From NCBI GenBank assembly GCA_964445745.1, contig CAYULU010000021.1, positions 1 to 30,144 of the forward strand: 30,144 nt of DNA, given 5' to 3'. The position numbers and the translations under genes are program-made. How positions within the stretch are numbered: position 1 is the first letter of the stretch; every line of letters begins with the position of its first letter. This document shows, piece after piece, positions 11,701 to 16,286 of this stretch. Source of the DNA: UBA1443 sp964445745 (lineage in GTDB: Bacteria > Omnitrophota > Omnitrophia > Omnitrophales > Aquincolibacteriaceae). The notes beneath the pieces were generated by a model. That model was not told the DNA's origin. It made no database searches and saw nothing but the letters and a program-made list of their open reading frames with translations.

Positions 11701-14700
11701 CAGAAGGCCCTTCAAGATGAGGCCGAGTGGGACTCTCTTTTTAACGATCCCAAGGTGCAAATGCTGAGGCGTGAATTCCTCAGCAGGGCCATCGTTTCGA
11801 ACGTTCGGAGACAGGTTTCATATAAAGGCCCCGACAAATGGCTGGAGATTTTACGGATCCTCAAAGGGGATCCGAAAAAATTGGCCTGGTACAAAGAACA
11901 TGCCGCTCGTGCGGTTATCGGAGGGCGTGAATTTGGTTCCGATGCCCATGAGTTGTTTCTAGAGATTCAGGGCCTGATCAGGGAGCTCAAACTCGAAGAT
12001 CTTTTTGCGACGATTGAAAACTATAACATCGAAGTTGCCCCGGTTATTTTTCAAGGGGTATCCGGCACGGTCATGATTACCTATGAGGTACTTGAAGCCT
12101 CGGCGACCAGTATGATGAAAGCACTTCCTAATGCCGGGGCGCTTGTCGGAGCCTGGGGGGGGTCGGAACCGGAACTGTTTACGATTGTTAATAAATCAAC
12201 GCGTGAAGAGGTCGACATTTTTAAGGAAAAAATCACTTATGAACAACTGATCGAAAAACTGCACGCGGGGGAATGGGAAATCACGAATGGTTTTCTGGTC
12301 GAATATAGCCCGGAGCGTGACGGGAAATTTATTTTGTATACCCTGAGGGACGGGAAAATTGAGAAAGTGAATGCCCGTTCACCGGATGCAAATTCCATGA
12401 TGGCTGCCCTGGCGGGTCTCCAGGGAAAATATCGGGAGCTTTCAACCCGTAAGGAGCTTGAATGGGAATCTTTAAAATCTTCGCCGCTGGTTGATATGGA
12501 AAAAAGTCAGGCGCGTGCTCATATGAAGCTTTGGCAGAGAGTTATTCAAGGAAAAGAAGCAGAGAAAAAACTTTTCGCGAAGTCACATCTTTCGCCGGAA
12601 CGGGCGCTTGCCTTCTTTTCAAACCGGGATCATGACGAGGGCTTTATCTGGAGAAAAGAACCCTTGGCGCCTTTAGAGATAGCCTCTTCCGGGGTTCTTT
12701 CGTTTCTTGAAAGTGCGCGCCAGGTGAGGACCCACGGCGCGGATGCTTATCAGGCCGTGGCTTACCACGCGGAGAAAGGGGAGATCTTTAAAAAGATATT
12801 CAGCTATCTGGACGGTTTTAAGGAAGATATCCCGGAGTTTCACGCCCGGATGAAACAGCTTGAGGCGGAAGCAAGAGAGACGCCGGATCTGTTTGAAAGG
12901 GTGAAGACTAACTTTGTAGCGCTTCGCCTGCTGGATCGTTTTGCCGAACAGCTTTCCGGGAAAATTTTAGAAGGTTACATCACGTCCCGAAGCGCGGTCT
13001 ATGAACCCCTTTTACAAGATAGCCTATTCCGTCAAACGCTTTATTTTTATCTGGAATCCAGCGGTCAAAGATTCGGATCTTTGAACAAGGGGCTGGCCGG
13101 ATTTGGAATTGAATTGGGCGGGGAAAAGTACCTGGCCGCTTTGAACATTAACGAGACTAAATACCCGGGAGTGGACGGTGGAGAACCCAAGGCGTGGGGA
13201 CAATTTTATGGACAGAATGCCTTTCAGTGGTTGACCGGACAGACAGACCCCGGGTCGCTGATGACTTTTCAGGTTGTGGATGCGATTCATGGCGATATTT
13301 ACGGAATGGGAGAAGACAAAAAACCCTACCCATTCTGGATTTTGGCCGAAGGGGTGTTTCCGATCGGTATTCCGGCGCCGGACATTCAAATCCTGCAATT
13401 CCAGGCGGTGGGGGAAATGGAACAGTATGAAAGGAAGGCTCAGGAGGGATCTCTGATTCTCGACGATCTTCAAGCATTAGTGGAAGGTAACGCGGGGGAG
13501 CAGTTGCGCCAACAAAAGCCGAGATCTGACTGGTTGAAAAAAAATATCGGAGCCCTTTTACATAGTGATCCGGAGGAGCTCAGGACTCGTATGAAGGCTG
13601 TTTCTACCATCGGGAAAGAGAAGGCCGTCACTATTTTTGGGGCGGAAGGCGTTCGCCCCGTCATGGCTTTTATCACGGCCCTGATCCCGGATCTTCTGGA
13701 GGATATGAAGGATTGGGATCCGGAGGTCTACCGGGCACTCAGCCGGATCGTGAACGAGCCGTCAGTGAAAGAACTTTTTGAAAAGGGCGAAGTTTCCTTT
13801 AGTGATTCGAGCCGTGATACCGCCATTGTTGTAACCAGGACGCTTCCATCTTCGGAGAACGACCCCTCACAACAACGTCATATCGTCATGCCGATCCATT
13901 TTTCCAAATTTCCCTATAACAAGGAAGAAGGAAAAGTCTGGTTCGGGATTGGCAGTATCTCGAATCTGGGATTGACGCCGGGCATTGTTTACAAAACTAG
14001 GGACTGGATTCTCCAGGTGACTTATGAGAAGGAACATACGCTTGCGGCCCTTTTAAAAAATGGCTGGCGCGTGGGTATCTCCGTCGTGAGGCGGAAGGAC
14101 CCTGCCGGGATCCAGCAATCGGGATGGCGTTTTCAGGTTCTTGAAATGGTTCCCGTGGGGATCAGCCGCTCTGAAGCGCGTGAGGCTTTTGCCGAGGCGG
14201 GCAGGATGATCACGACGAAACAACTTAGGCTTCCCGAATGGGTCGGAGAGTATGCGAAGACCATTCAGAATCGTGTATTCACAACACCTGAAGAACGGAT
14301 GACAGTCGCCGTGGAACTTTCGCGACGCAATGTGGAAAATGAAACCGGCGGGCCTTTCGGGGCGGTGGTCTTTGACCGGAAGTCCGGAAAGATTTTCTCG
14401 ATGGGTGTGAATCTGGTGGTTCCGGAAAGGGCCTCTTTTGCGCATGCGGAAATGGTGGCCCTGACCCTGGCCCAGGAACGTTTGAAAAATTTTAGTCTCG
14501 ATCATGACGGAAGGGAATTTGAACTGGTGACGAGTTCTCAACCCTGCGCGATGTGTTTTGGGGCGATCCCGTGGTCCGGGGTCAAAGGGGTTGTGATGGG
14601 TGCCCGGGGGAGCGATGTTGAAACCATTACGGGTTTCGATGAGGGGCCAATCCATCCCGAATGGTTCCAAGAACTTTCGCGACGAGGGATGGTCGTAGGG

Positions 14701-15537
14701 CGTGATGTCCTTAGGAGCGAGGCGATCGAGGTTCTCCGTGCTTATGTACAAGAGAAAGGAACGATTTATAACGGCAAAGCTGAATCTGAAAGTTCAGCAC
14801 GTTCAGAATCGCGCGCCTATTCGGACCTCAGGTTTCAACAGATTCCCGAAATGAATTATGAGGAATTTTTGGTCTGGTACGAGACTCAAAGCAAGGCTTC
14901 GCGGAGCGCGATGGAAAAATTGACCGTCAAAATCATGCAAGGGATTGCGCCGCTTCTGGCCAATCGATTTGAAGTCATCGAGAAAATGGCCAGTAAATTC
15001 ATCTTGAGTTCTGAGCCGATTCAATCATTGCGTGAGAAGATCGAAGCGGACCGCTTTGAGGTCGCTCGAAGGATTCTTGGAGTGAAAACAATCGAAGGCT
15101 ACGACGCGCTTGTTCTGACCAAAGAGCTGGCGCTTGACCGCAAAGGGCTTTTTGCGATCCAGAAGGTTTTTGGCGGCATGCCAGTGATTGTCCTGGCGGA
15201 TGAATCCAGCCTCAGCGCTTCGGACCGCAGTTTCCTTTCCCGGATTCCCGAGGCAAGCCGGCCCGTTTTTCTGTCCGCCGGTCTGTTGAAAAATCCCGGT
15301 GATCTTCCCGAGGCAGTGAGCAAAGTTCTGGGCAGGAAAAGTAACGGTCGTATGATGAGCCTGAAGGCCATGGCCGGCACCACCGATGCGATGGCAACCC
15401 TTCTGAAACAACAGCTCAAGGATGAGGTGGTCCTCCTGACGACGAGCATGTTTGAAAACTTCCTGAGCGTCGCCGGCGTGGGCGGTCTTGTGGAGAAGAT
15501 GCAGGCCGAGTACTTTGCGATTGCCCGTTCTGCGTAA
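736..15537 (+). CDS. Giant exported multi-domain alpha-glucan enzyme polyprotein (4,933 aa)
   Basis: A single open frame with no internal stop. Residues 1-34 form a Sec-type signal peptide: KKLNK, a hydrophobic core from F10 to L25, and an AFA motif at 31-33 suggesting cleavage near 33/34. Order of regions: putative ChaN/EreA-like domain (35-674), helical region (680-1085), second helical region (1091-1553), dikinase ATP-grasp and phosphohistidine domains (1558-2082), GT5 glycogen-synthase-like domain (about 2400-3050), GT35 phosphorylase-like domain (3175 to about 3890), unrecognised region (to 4477), zinc deaminase (about 4493-4685) and a C-terminal domain (4690-4933). RSEVR-like pentapeptides sit at most junctions. 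Sequence evidence for the enzyme folds is good; the role of the whole protein is inference. It may be a polyprotein cut at the linkers, or an exported glucan-metabolising machine, though ATP and ADP-glucose would be expected inside the cell. No strong Shine-Dalgarno sequence precedes the start. Confidence 0.9.
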   Translation: MNSLKKLNKFLAGLVAVTFFTANTLTPSPLAFASVEPANTSRFTDFKIPSEYGKVADFTPALFSRDIFHDSSFHNRQKDDSRILIHIQEAHANYDAQNNIRNLLDYLAQNYEARLIFLEGSGDKLQPERLNFFPDDPELQKTVTERLMKAGELTGAEAFLIEKAGDTNVQPLALTVPRPEGWGVESAEAYRNNWELYKSVYQKREMANQFLEDFYLQWRKRASRGFDKNSRDFLLRYAEYEETKISLEAWLETLRAAAESHLFLTVPVAEQQTLETRETIDSSSIAMNMPLDLTDVRAQIDWPALVRYFRLKKVGKEIDEVKVEIEKATFLNNISAGNGSSGVPRSPSSSVALKVVDEVEAIFNSAKTGNLPVHKTRFVFERLMDVLPEDFSFDAYPNLRLHIQQMILMSEIDSRMLQSEMKELVKRILESLLKTDQEKELVTELREYQLLKKLFHLELSRDEYEQEVRRNLTPEKLARLSGAARGANEKEVMPVQNSALSALFAEAIQFYDGAIYREDKMMENAGKILGSRKDKVAVLITGGFHTDGFKKQITESGHSYIGITPSIGSVAREEEKNYLRALLGTGGERVTEKANGQHSSVNVLPSYIAALLAGNPDFMRQTLGYDYAGQRFTRIKSLVREVILPLRPGESEALSARLNQAIQNLFTPAKMAGARSEVRDEAKNLKDQFEDRIQKHQKFIEQKINLFQRDPDTSKKYVRSNMENFQAGFFEIVSFLRKSLRVIRDFEPQVKRIYEMTLDWLEAMPEDFWSHEAAPGVAENTAKAVGILATALRYLDEYASAITLLNTFIRKTNIQNDVFFLYHLMMAHSSFATRLYAEKRTWDSRAEHLESLKYFALFLPLAEINNSLVKMLQTVNGTTLPAVFAIGRKDLLRAQEVIRVLQSLNEAVQEFLSRPSQLEGPIKKSLDKIQISVNKYLASEKKKSKEIPTGPKAIQKKPAAVIETVTLDVPQRREDKKSRWEEEEKRRKGEALGARRAQEFRTEDKADQQRQALEKMKEDFLGLLEMGSEDRELSKPDLQDGITSLEKLLGHKAVETLSDFLWKVDETTKKEQVDQSINTALAQSSRSEVRASASEGSIEQKTEASVLPPVAIRDIKTWAQAFKLIRWIGNQPDMTLNLSLIRQLSLYLREKKKELKLNTTRDYDQYPDDLAFDGRNAMLPLIRKAPKELSRSIKELALALPYAFSDTTLDSRSTLWGIAEDLDDRTLRTKFAKDLRETLHGPTFSYHVLPRVRKYIHFLETGDRSDGHFPAAGETPMLLQERDIAIQSHLSRLTLSERSRLMGERELLEQQDSGIRDAVKIYRDIKELETALEILFEAAAKPGTFKFWLDEGFVKNELLLKAALQEIVESFKDLPFQRITKLINARVVVTERLNKTVDPGVKFSLYHLDRSIGQVMNLSLGTFLEERNGEPAWEMGDALALIRDLSVELFESGFITRYTAQWSDLLDDSDLSFSQLRDVLGVIEKGTQTEFAKWAKDYHHDGEKLYGPEHKRLDQAIALLRKEKFATTAAMALLKAVKDRIAQELPAPEGKAVRSGSVEKKQGWLFDKITHIDNFKDSNQSWGRERKVFGGKGSYLIRMHSLGLPVPSGFILPSSMGKEPDLFVGKKKLFEDDVLRNLRILEESWSRKMGRPFRYGVAPRNPSNPDFEPLFLSVRSGSAFIMPGISETAVAIGFSPEIYEYTLKTRGGQAGHKAFISFIESIGVSLGISREKFENVIQKHLSDTRDLGLSYVDERTLAQIVADMTDILKDSKVFDQFNELYKNPELQLFSLIPNIFQSWNSPKAKRYRQEKGLSDDWNTPVIVQAYVFGDRDEQSGSGTALSHERTGEMAFSGEWVPMAEGMVHMQGRDTTLPLAELEKKDPASYRILKDGTTLLARHMGVPQMVEFTIEGGKPWFLQTVYDQRVGNTESFPDLDYEVMRRSSRVGGGNVAYGNSGGLSGVVVFSPSDILRDDILKKAADYDAVILVSAFPTSDDSPDVINANRQLKKLSAKRLIMLTQKGGLTSHAAVVANYEKIPTVVDVQGLSQVLEKSAVLGGQPLLEGDVVTVDFGKGGIYRGRIPQRSEARQAPGEGQMIWPFQSVMHIAWEMAPFMKKGGQPAINFGMALGATVGGSLAGTNKRSEVRNVPSENIGQWFYQHLDKATVIDVGHDRVQAYLLPGEKGEQLLLLRNTGYSDAADINFIPHPLLQKVDEVSNSNAVFEFVEIFDDADLSVSRTAPGDRMIFTDDAIRHLGLGTRSPLLPGHTKVYSFRKISDKRLDRSQKDYQGLLKDSIQRYRRFGAQDRFYHSFVTKEIERALKAGYRDFKTLFHQLSETIRSKNNGLDIGNLSSVFGDIVIYQPALKEILHAFLVNMAVEDQQAEAHASEDAIKILRSATIGEVVITSPETLWTEGTGGLAKAVSENAMGLAALGINVTVVAPIFAYNKDVVLKKYQFRDTGRTVVVPYDTGGYIEKIPIKIYKTKIKGVRVLGLASDRIFPKLKGADWEESGYNGSNSFKLRFARALSLGTLLAIREVNIHARIIQTNDWPTGYIKAFLEGRDRIDPELQKLNQDPHLSHAKVISIFHNLHRDYQGWVYITSDWKRRDLSGEEESRRNSMVYHDLGMSIETDWEILFDPGSPGIINPTYTSFKTSDYAVTVSHGYHHRSMDPSYWDEFGGLTGLFKWKHSLGEYVSSPNGLELVEQQRAFLRYWLRDAEVLANIQKDLSNAAGKLEPNEFRKYLEHVVADPERHMKSFMEIGHEAERRMLAQVVFDYIHPVVHRKLAEKVGFRGNPDDLFIYSMLHRVGMQKGHHLLVAEIWRKGDDHGLQLNPHHWNFKVSGNMNELSVPMRNLFEDPDYRVQLTDDQSARLNAFADAKGVGVLRAQDVLMALFPDVRFVIAGSTDEGSGYYEGFSSSRDLSDGQLYFNPTFVKPGTELYELIYGGSDLFGMPSTFEPGGLSNGEAAGNGVVRHLRDADGLSDKLVRSGELSEGFKVFNPVHWLSSAIKLYEIRQKNPELWREVQYQLITQDSRWLPISRDFYTEAYRKRLGEPPIPALSALEVASAIHRAREQKNPADELMTAGYTAKAAVDPIVDALVKSDSELLVRVLLAQHIRSLAKIDRETEVYLEEQLNEALIAERKKEVKNPQIQLRLEQALSILETGDHTPVRSEVRSWAADNAPELTGFTVVSRQLEAGLSRDILDKLIQHYGKKVAGLVAATTVTGGLGALMHDLFPSWQKNFGELTDDDWGRLVEEFGKRISAEEAKRKQIDAFAVNVIYDEIKGQQFALDVPEEVQKGQKTLGDYLREVLTEEPDFRFDVLLEPGNNFRSKAVEWIGRTGDELYRKRLQQAREAVEHAIKVKVYPTRTSVGGMPNFYVEAFYISADGTKVQIFDEVYPDAPHGSPNLWRDLQMAVYGKVTELLALKLQEKGVVKKDILFVDNEVFVSIPTPLLPNAIHHHINHSVFAPTIYHPDEASLELLGYPKTLARYIVHDGRISIVDAVGATYDLVTGVALYEHTPAVAGGVMPGYSNAVDSYNENGLRSTNGVLIEQWQSPLLRGLTDQYKKKLGMIPTADDRDFFAVLQSPENEATLETFKERTDMIKAYLTGRLMLWLKESQNRPAWFDKTLRAYQKEFGLKAAQGSDVIHDLHERLQKALQDEAEWDSLFNDPKVQMLRREFLSRAIVSNVRRQVSYKGPDKWLEILRILKGDPKKLAWYKEHAARAVIGGREFGSDAHELFLEIQGLIRELKLEDLFATIENYNIEVAPVIFQGVSGTVMITYEVLEASATSMMKALPNAGALVGAWGGSEPELFTIVNKSTREEVDIFKEKITYEQLIEKLHAGEWEITNGFLVEYSPERDGKFILYTLRDGKIEKVNARSPDANSMMAALAGLQGKYRELSTRKELEWESLKSSPLVDMEKSQARAHMKLWQRVIQGKEAEKKLFAKSHLSPERALAFFSNRDHDEGFIWRKEPLAPLEIASSGVLSFLESARQVRTHGADAYQAVAYHAEKGEIFKKIFSYLDGFKEDIPEFHARMKQLEAEARETPDLFERVKTNFVALRLLDRFAEQLSGKILEGYITSRSAVYEPLLQDSLFRQTLYFYLESSGQRFGSLNKGLAGFGIELGGEKYLAALNINETKYPGVDGGEPKAWGQFYGQNAFQWLTGQTDPGSLMTFQVVDAIHGDIYGMGEDKKPYPFWILAEGVFPIGIPAPDIQILQFQAVGEMEQYERKAQEGSLILDDLQALVEGNAGEQLRQQKPRSDWLKKNIGALLHSDPEELRTRMKAVSTIGKEKAVTIFGAEGVRPVMAFITALIPDLLEDMKDWDPEVYRALSRIVNEPSVKELFEKGEVSFSDSSRDTAIVVTRTLPSSENDPSQQRHIVMPIHFSKFPYNKEEGKVWFGIGSISNLGLTPGIVYKTRDWILQVTYEKEHTLAALLKNGWRVGISVVRRKDPAGIQQSGWRFQVLEMVPVGISRSEAREAFAEAGRMITTKQLRLPEWVGEYAKTIQNRVFTTPEERMTVAVELSRRNVENETGGPFGAVVFDRKSGKIFSMGVNLVVPERASFAHAEMVALTLAQERLKNFSLDHDGREFELVTSSQPCAMCFGAIPWSGVKGVVMGARGSDVETITGFDEGPIHPEWFQELSRRGMVVGRDVLRSEAIEVLRAYVQEKGTIYNGKAESESSARSESRAYSDLRFQQIPEMNYEEFLVWYETQSKASRSAMEKLTVKIMQGIAPLLANRFEVIEKMASKFILSSEPIQSLREKIEADRFEVARRILGVKTIEGYDALVLTKELALDRKGLFAIQKVFGGMPVIVLADESSLSASDRSFLSRIPEASRPVFLSAGLLKNPGDLPEAVSKVLGRKSNGRMMSLKAMAGTTDAMATLLKQQLKDEVVLLTTSMFENFLSVAGVGGLVEKMQAEYFAIARSA
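2773..5394 (+). other. Domains: two helical spacer regions (residues 680-1085 and 1091-1553)
   Basis: Both regions are predicted helical from composition and heptad-like spacing, and are separated by the RSEVR linker at 1086. Residues about 939-1020 are a highly charged Lys/Glu/Arg-rich segment likely to form a coiled coil or flexible arm. The second region has segments around residues 1400-1470 that faintly recall the helical part preceding the catalytic end of glucan water dikinases. That resemblance is an impression, not an alignment. I recognise no catalytic motif in either region. Confidence 0.4.
5407..6981 (+). other. Domain: PPDK/PEP-synthase-type dikinase half, ATP-grasp plus phosphohistidine (residues 1558-2082)
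   Basis: Residues 1587 onward read KVFGGKGSYLIRM, the PPDK_N nucleotide-binding start. S-V-R-S-G-S at 1673 corresponds to the conserved SVRSGA motif and is followed by MPGISETA. A later block, VEFTIEGGKPWFLQT, matches the end of the ATP-grasp domain. GGLTSHAAVVA at about 2022-2032 is the swivelling phosphohistidine motif, with the acceptor His at 2026. The protein then reaches an RSEAR linker and goes into another domain, so the C-terminal PEP/pyruvate-binding barrel of pyruvate phosphate dikinase is absent. The half present could phosphorylate its own histidine from ATP. The final acceptor (water, glucan, another partner) cannot be read from the sequence. Confidence 0.85.
7921..9885 (+). other. 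Domain: GT5 glycogen/starch-synthase-like glycosyltransferase (residues about 2396-3050)
   Basis: The N-terminal glucan-binding half contains W2410-T-E-G-T-G-G-L followed by ENAMGLAALGINVTVVAP, aligning with the KxGGLgDV...aLaxxGHxVxVvxP motif. The C-terminal nucleotide-sugar half has HRVGMQKGHHLL (R2805, Q2809-K2810-G2811), matching the SRLxxQKGxDL motif, and MPSTFEPGGLSNGEAAG with the catalytic-region Glu at 2956. The Lys of KxGGL, which contacts ADP in bacterial synthases, is replaced by Gly, and the Cys of FEPCGL is Gly. A ~255-residue accessory region of unknown fold (2146-2395) precedes it. The fold is secure; ADP-glucose specificity and activity are uncertain because of these substitutions. 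Confidence 0.75.
10258..14166 (+). other. Domain: GT35 alpha-glucan-phosphorylase-like plus unrecognised C-terminal extension (residues 3175-4477)
   Basis: TGGLGALMHD (GGLG at 3225-3228) corresponds to the SGGLGvLAGD motif of glucan phosphorylases. LYEHTPAVAG recalls TNHTPxxAG. STNGVLIEQW (TNG at 3546-3548) recalls ITNGVHxxTW. ENYNIEVAPVIFQGVSG (E3761-N-Y) matches ENYdmxxAxxLvqGvD, and EASATSMMK places Lys3795 at the pyridoxal-phosphate lysine of EASGTSxMK. The motif order is that of the short bacterial phosphorylases. Many flanking positions diverge, so phosphorolysis of alpha-1,4-glucan is possible but unproven. From about residue 3890 to 4477 I recognise no family; the region includes a helical part and a beta-rich stretch with YLAALNINE. 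Confidence 0.7.
14212..14790 (+). other. Domain: zinc-dependent nucleoside/guanine deaminase-like (residues about 4493-4685)
   Basis: GGPFGAVVFD, then FAHAEMVAL (zinc ligand H4570, proton-shuttle E4572), then SSQPCAMCFGAIPWSG (zinc ligands C4604 and C4607) form a complete cytidine-deaminase-superfamily active site. GPFGAVV and PCxMC with GA(I)xWSG resemble guanine deaminases and tRNA-adenosine-deaminase-like enzymes more than cytidine deaminases. All metal ligands are intact. The domain lies between an RSEAR linker (4478) and two RSE-type linkers (4660, 4689). The substrate is unknown, and the placement in an exported giant protein is unexpected. Confidence 0.85.
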
Positions 15538-15623
15538 GGCCCGGTCGTTCTCCTCAGTTTTTAAACACTCTTCAACACTCTTTTGCACTGTACTCTCTTT
15601 AGTGAGATCCTTACAATAAAGCC

Positions 15624-15800
15624 ATGAGTTACTGGATTAAATGGTTTTTCCCTGGCGTCTTGTTTATTGTCACCGCTTTTTGGGCGGGGACTCTTCCCAA
15701 TCCCGTTTTCGCGCTTGCCGGTTTTCTTTCATTTTTTACGATGGGGGTCACCCTCATCATCGAAGGCCGGAAAAAAAATAAAAAACCGGATTCCGTTTAA
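15624..15800 (+). CDS. Small two-helix membrane protein (58 aa)
   Basis: A short frame of 58 codons beginning MSYWIKWFFPG and ending KKNKKPDSV. It has two hydrophobic segments (about residues 8-23 and 28-46), separated by a short turn containing LPNP, and then a strongly basic tail, giving a likely hairpin with the tail in the cytoplasm. The ribosome-binding site is weak (AAAG close to the ATG). It lies 86 bases after the giant gene and 47 bases before another small membrane protein, so the three could share a transcript. I recognise no family. Confidence rests on the clean membrane topology and on the position. Confidence 0.5.
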   Translation: MSYWIKWFFPGVLFIVTAFWAGTLPNPVFALAGFLSFFTMGVTLIIEGRKKNKKPDSV

Positions 15801-15847
15801 CTTTTTTAACCCGCAATGTGCGTTTTTCACCCGAAAAGGATTTTAAA

Positions 15848-16240
15848 ATGAACTATTTCCAAGCGTTAAGCCTGATCATGGGAACCTGGATGTTCGTAGG
15901 CGGGCTTTGGGTTGTGTTCCGCCCGGAAGTTTGGCAAAAGGTGGCCGTCCGGGTGATGAGCGAAAAAAGACCGGGATGGATCCTTGGGGTCAATGTCGTG
16001 TGGACACTGTTTGTTCTTTTTACCTGGGGAATGTTTTTCAGGGAAATGACCGCGGCCTCTTTTGTGGTGACGTTCGTTATGTCCCTGACGCTTCTTAAGG
16101 TTTTGGGGAGTGTTTTTTTCTGGAAGCAATACCGGGACATGGCCTTGGCGCTGATTAGTGAACCCGTGGCCATGAGGACCGTCATGATTTCGACCGCCGC
16201 AATCGGCCTCGCGCTTCTGGGCCTGGGGATCCTGGTTTAA
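15848..16240 (+). CDS. Small integral membrane protein (130 aa), function unknown
   Basis: The start was chosen at the ATG preceded by AAAAGGA with suitable spacing; an in-frame ATG 30 bases upstream has no such site. The protein has about four hydrophobic segments (about residues 5-23, 44-62, 66-88 and 108-128), and the loops carry basic residues such as SEKRPG and KQYRD. It follows another small membrane protein and is convergent with the homospermidine synthase gene. I do not recognise a family and see no catalytic motif. Confidence 0.75.
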   Translation: MNYFQALSLIMGTWMFVGGLWVVFRPEVWQKVAVRVMSEKRPGWILGVNVVWTLFVLFTWGMFFREMTAASFVVTFVMSLTLLKVLGSVFFWKQYRDMALALISEPVAMRTVMISTAAIGLALLGLGILV

Positions 16241-16244
16241 AACC

Positions 16245-16286
16245 GGGCGACGTCTTCAGTTTGGGCGGTTTAACCCCCCGTCGCTC
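16245..16286. terminator. Possible bidirectional hairpin between convergent genes
   Basis: GGGCGACG (16245-16252) can pair with CGTCGCTC (16279-16286) with one G-T pair. An inner GGTT/AACC plus GGG/CCC stem lies between them. The hairpin fills the gap between two convergent genes. There is no clear U-tract on either side, so it is only a weak candidate. Confidence 0.3.

Larger units (their letters stand above)
2758..14814 (+). repeat. Recurring RSEVR-type interdomain linker motif (protein-level repeat)
   Basis: Exact RSEVR occurs at residues 675, 1086, 2141 and 3170. Variants are RSEAR at 2083 and 4478, RSESR at 4689, RSEAI at 4660 and a weaker RSGSV at 1554. The four exact copies use different codons (CGT TCC GAA GTG AGA; CGG TCT GAA GTC CGA; AGG TCA GAG GTC CGG; CGG TCG GAG GTG AGA), so this is not a recent DNA repeat but a peptide kept by selection. 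Most copies separate recognisable domains. Possible roles are a protease cleavage site or a sorting or docking signal. Confidence 0.75.

Noticed and set aside
14053..14751. Minus-strand 232-codon frame opposite the deaminase domain
   Set aside because: It lies wholly antisense to clear deaminase motifs, and its composition is typical of a shadow frame.
15562..15583. Near-tandem AACACTCTTC repeats after the giant gene
   Set aside because: Only two short imperfect copies; not a CRISPR array or a meaningful repeat.
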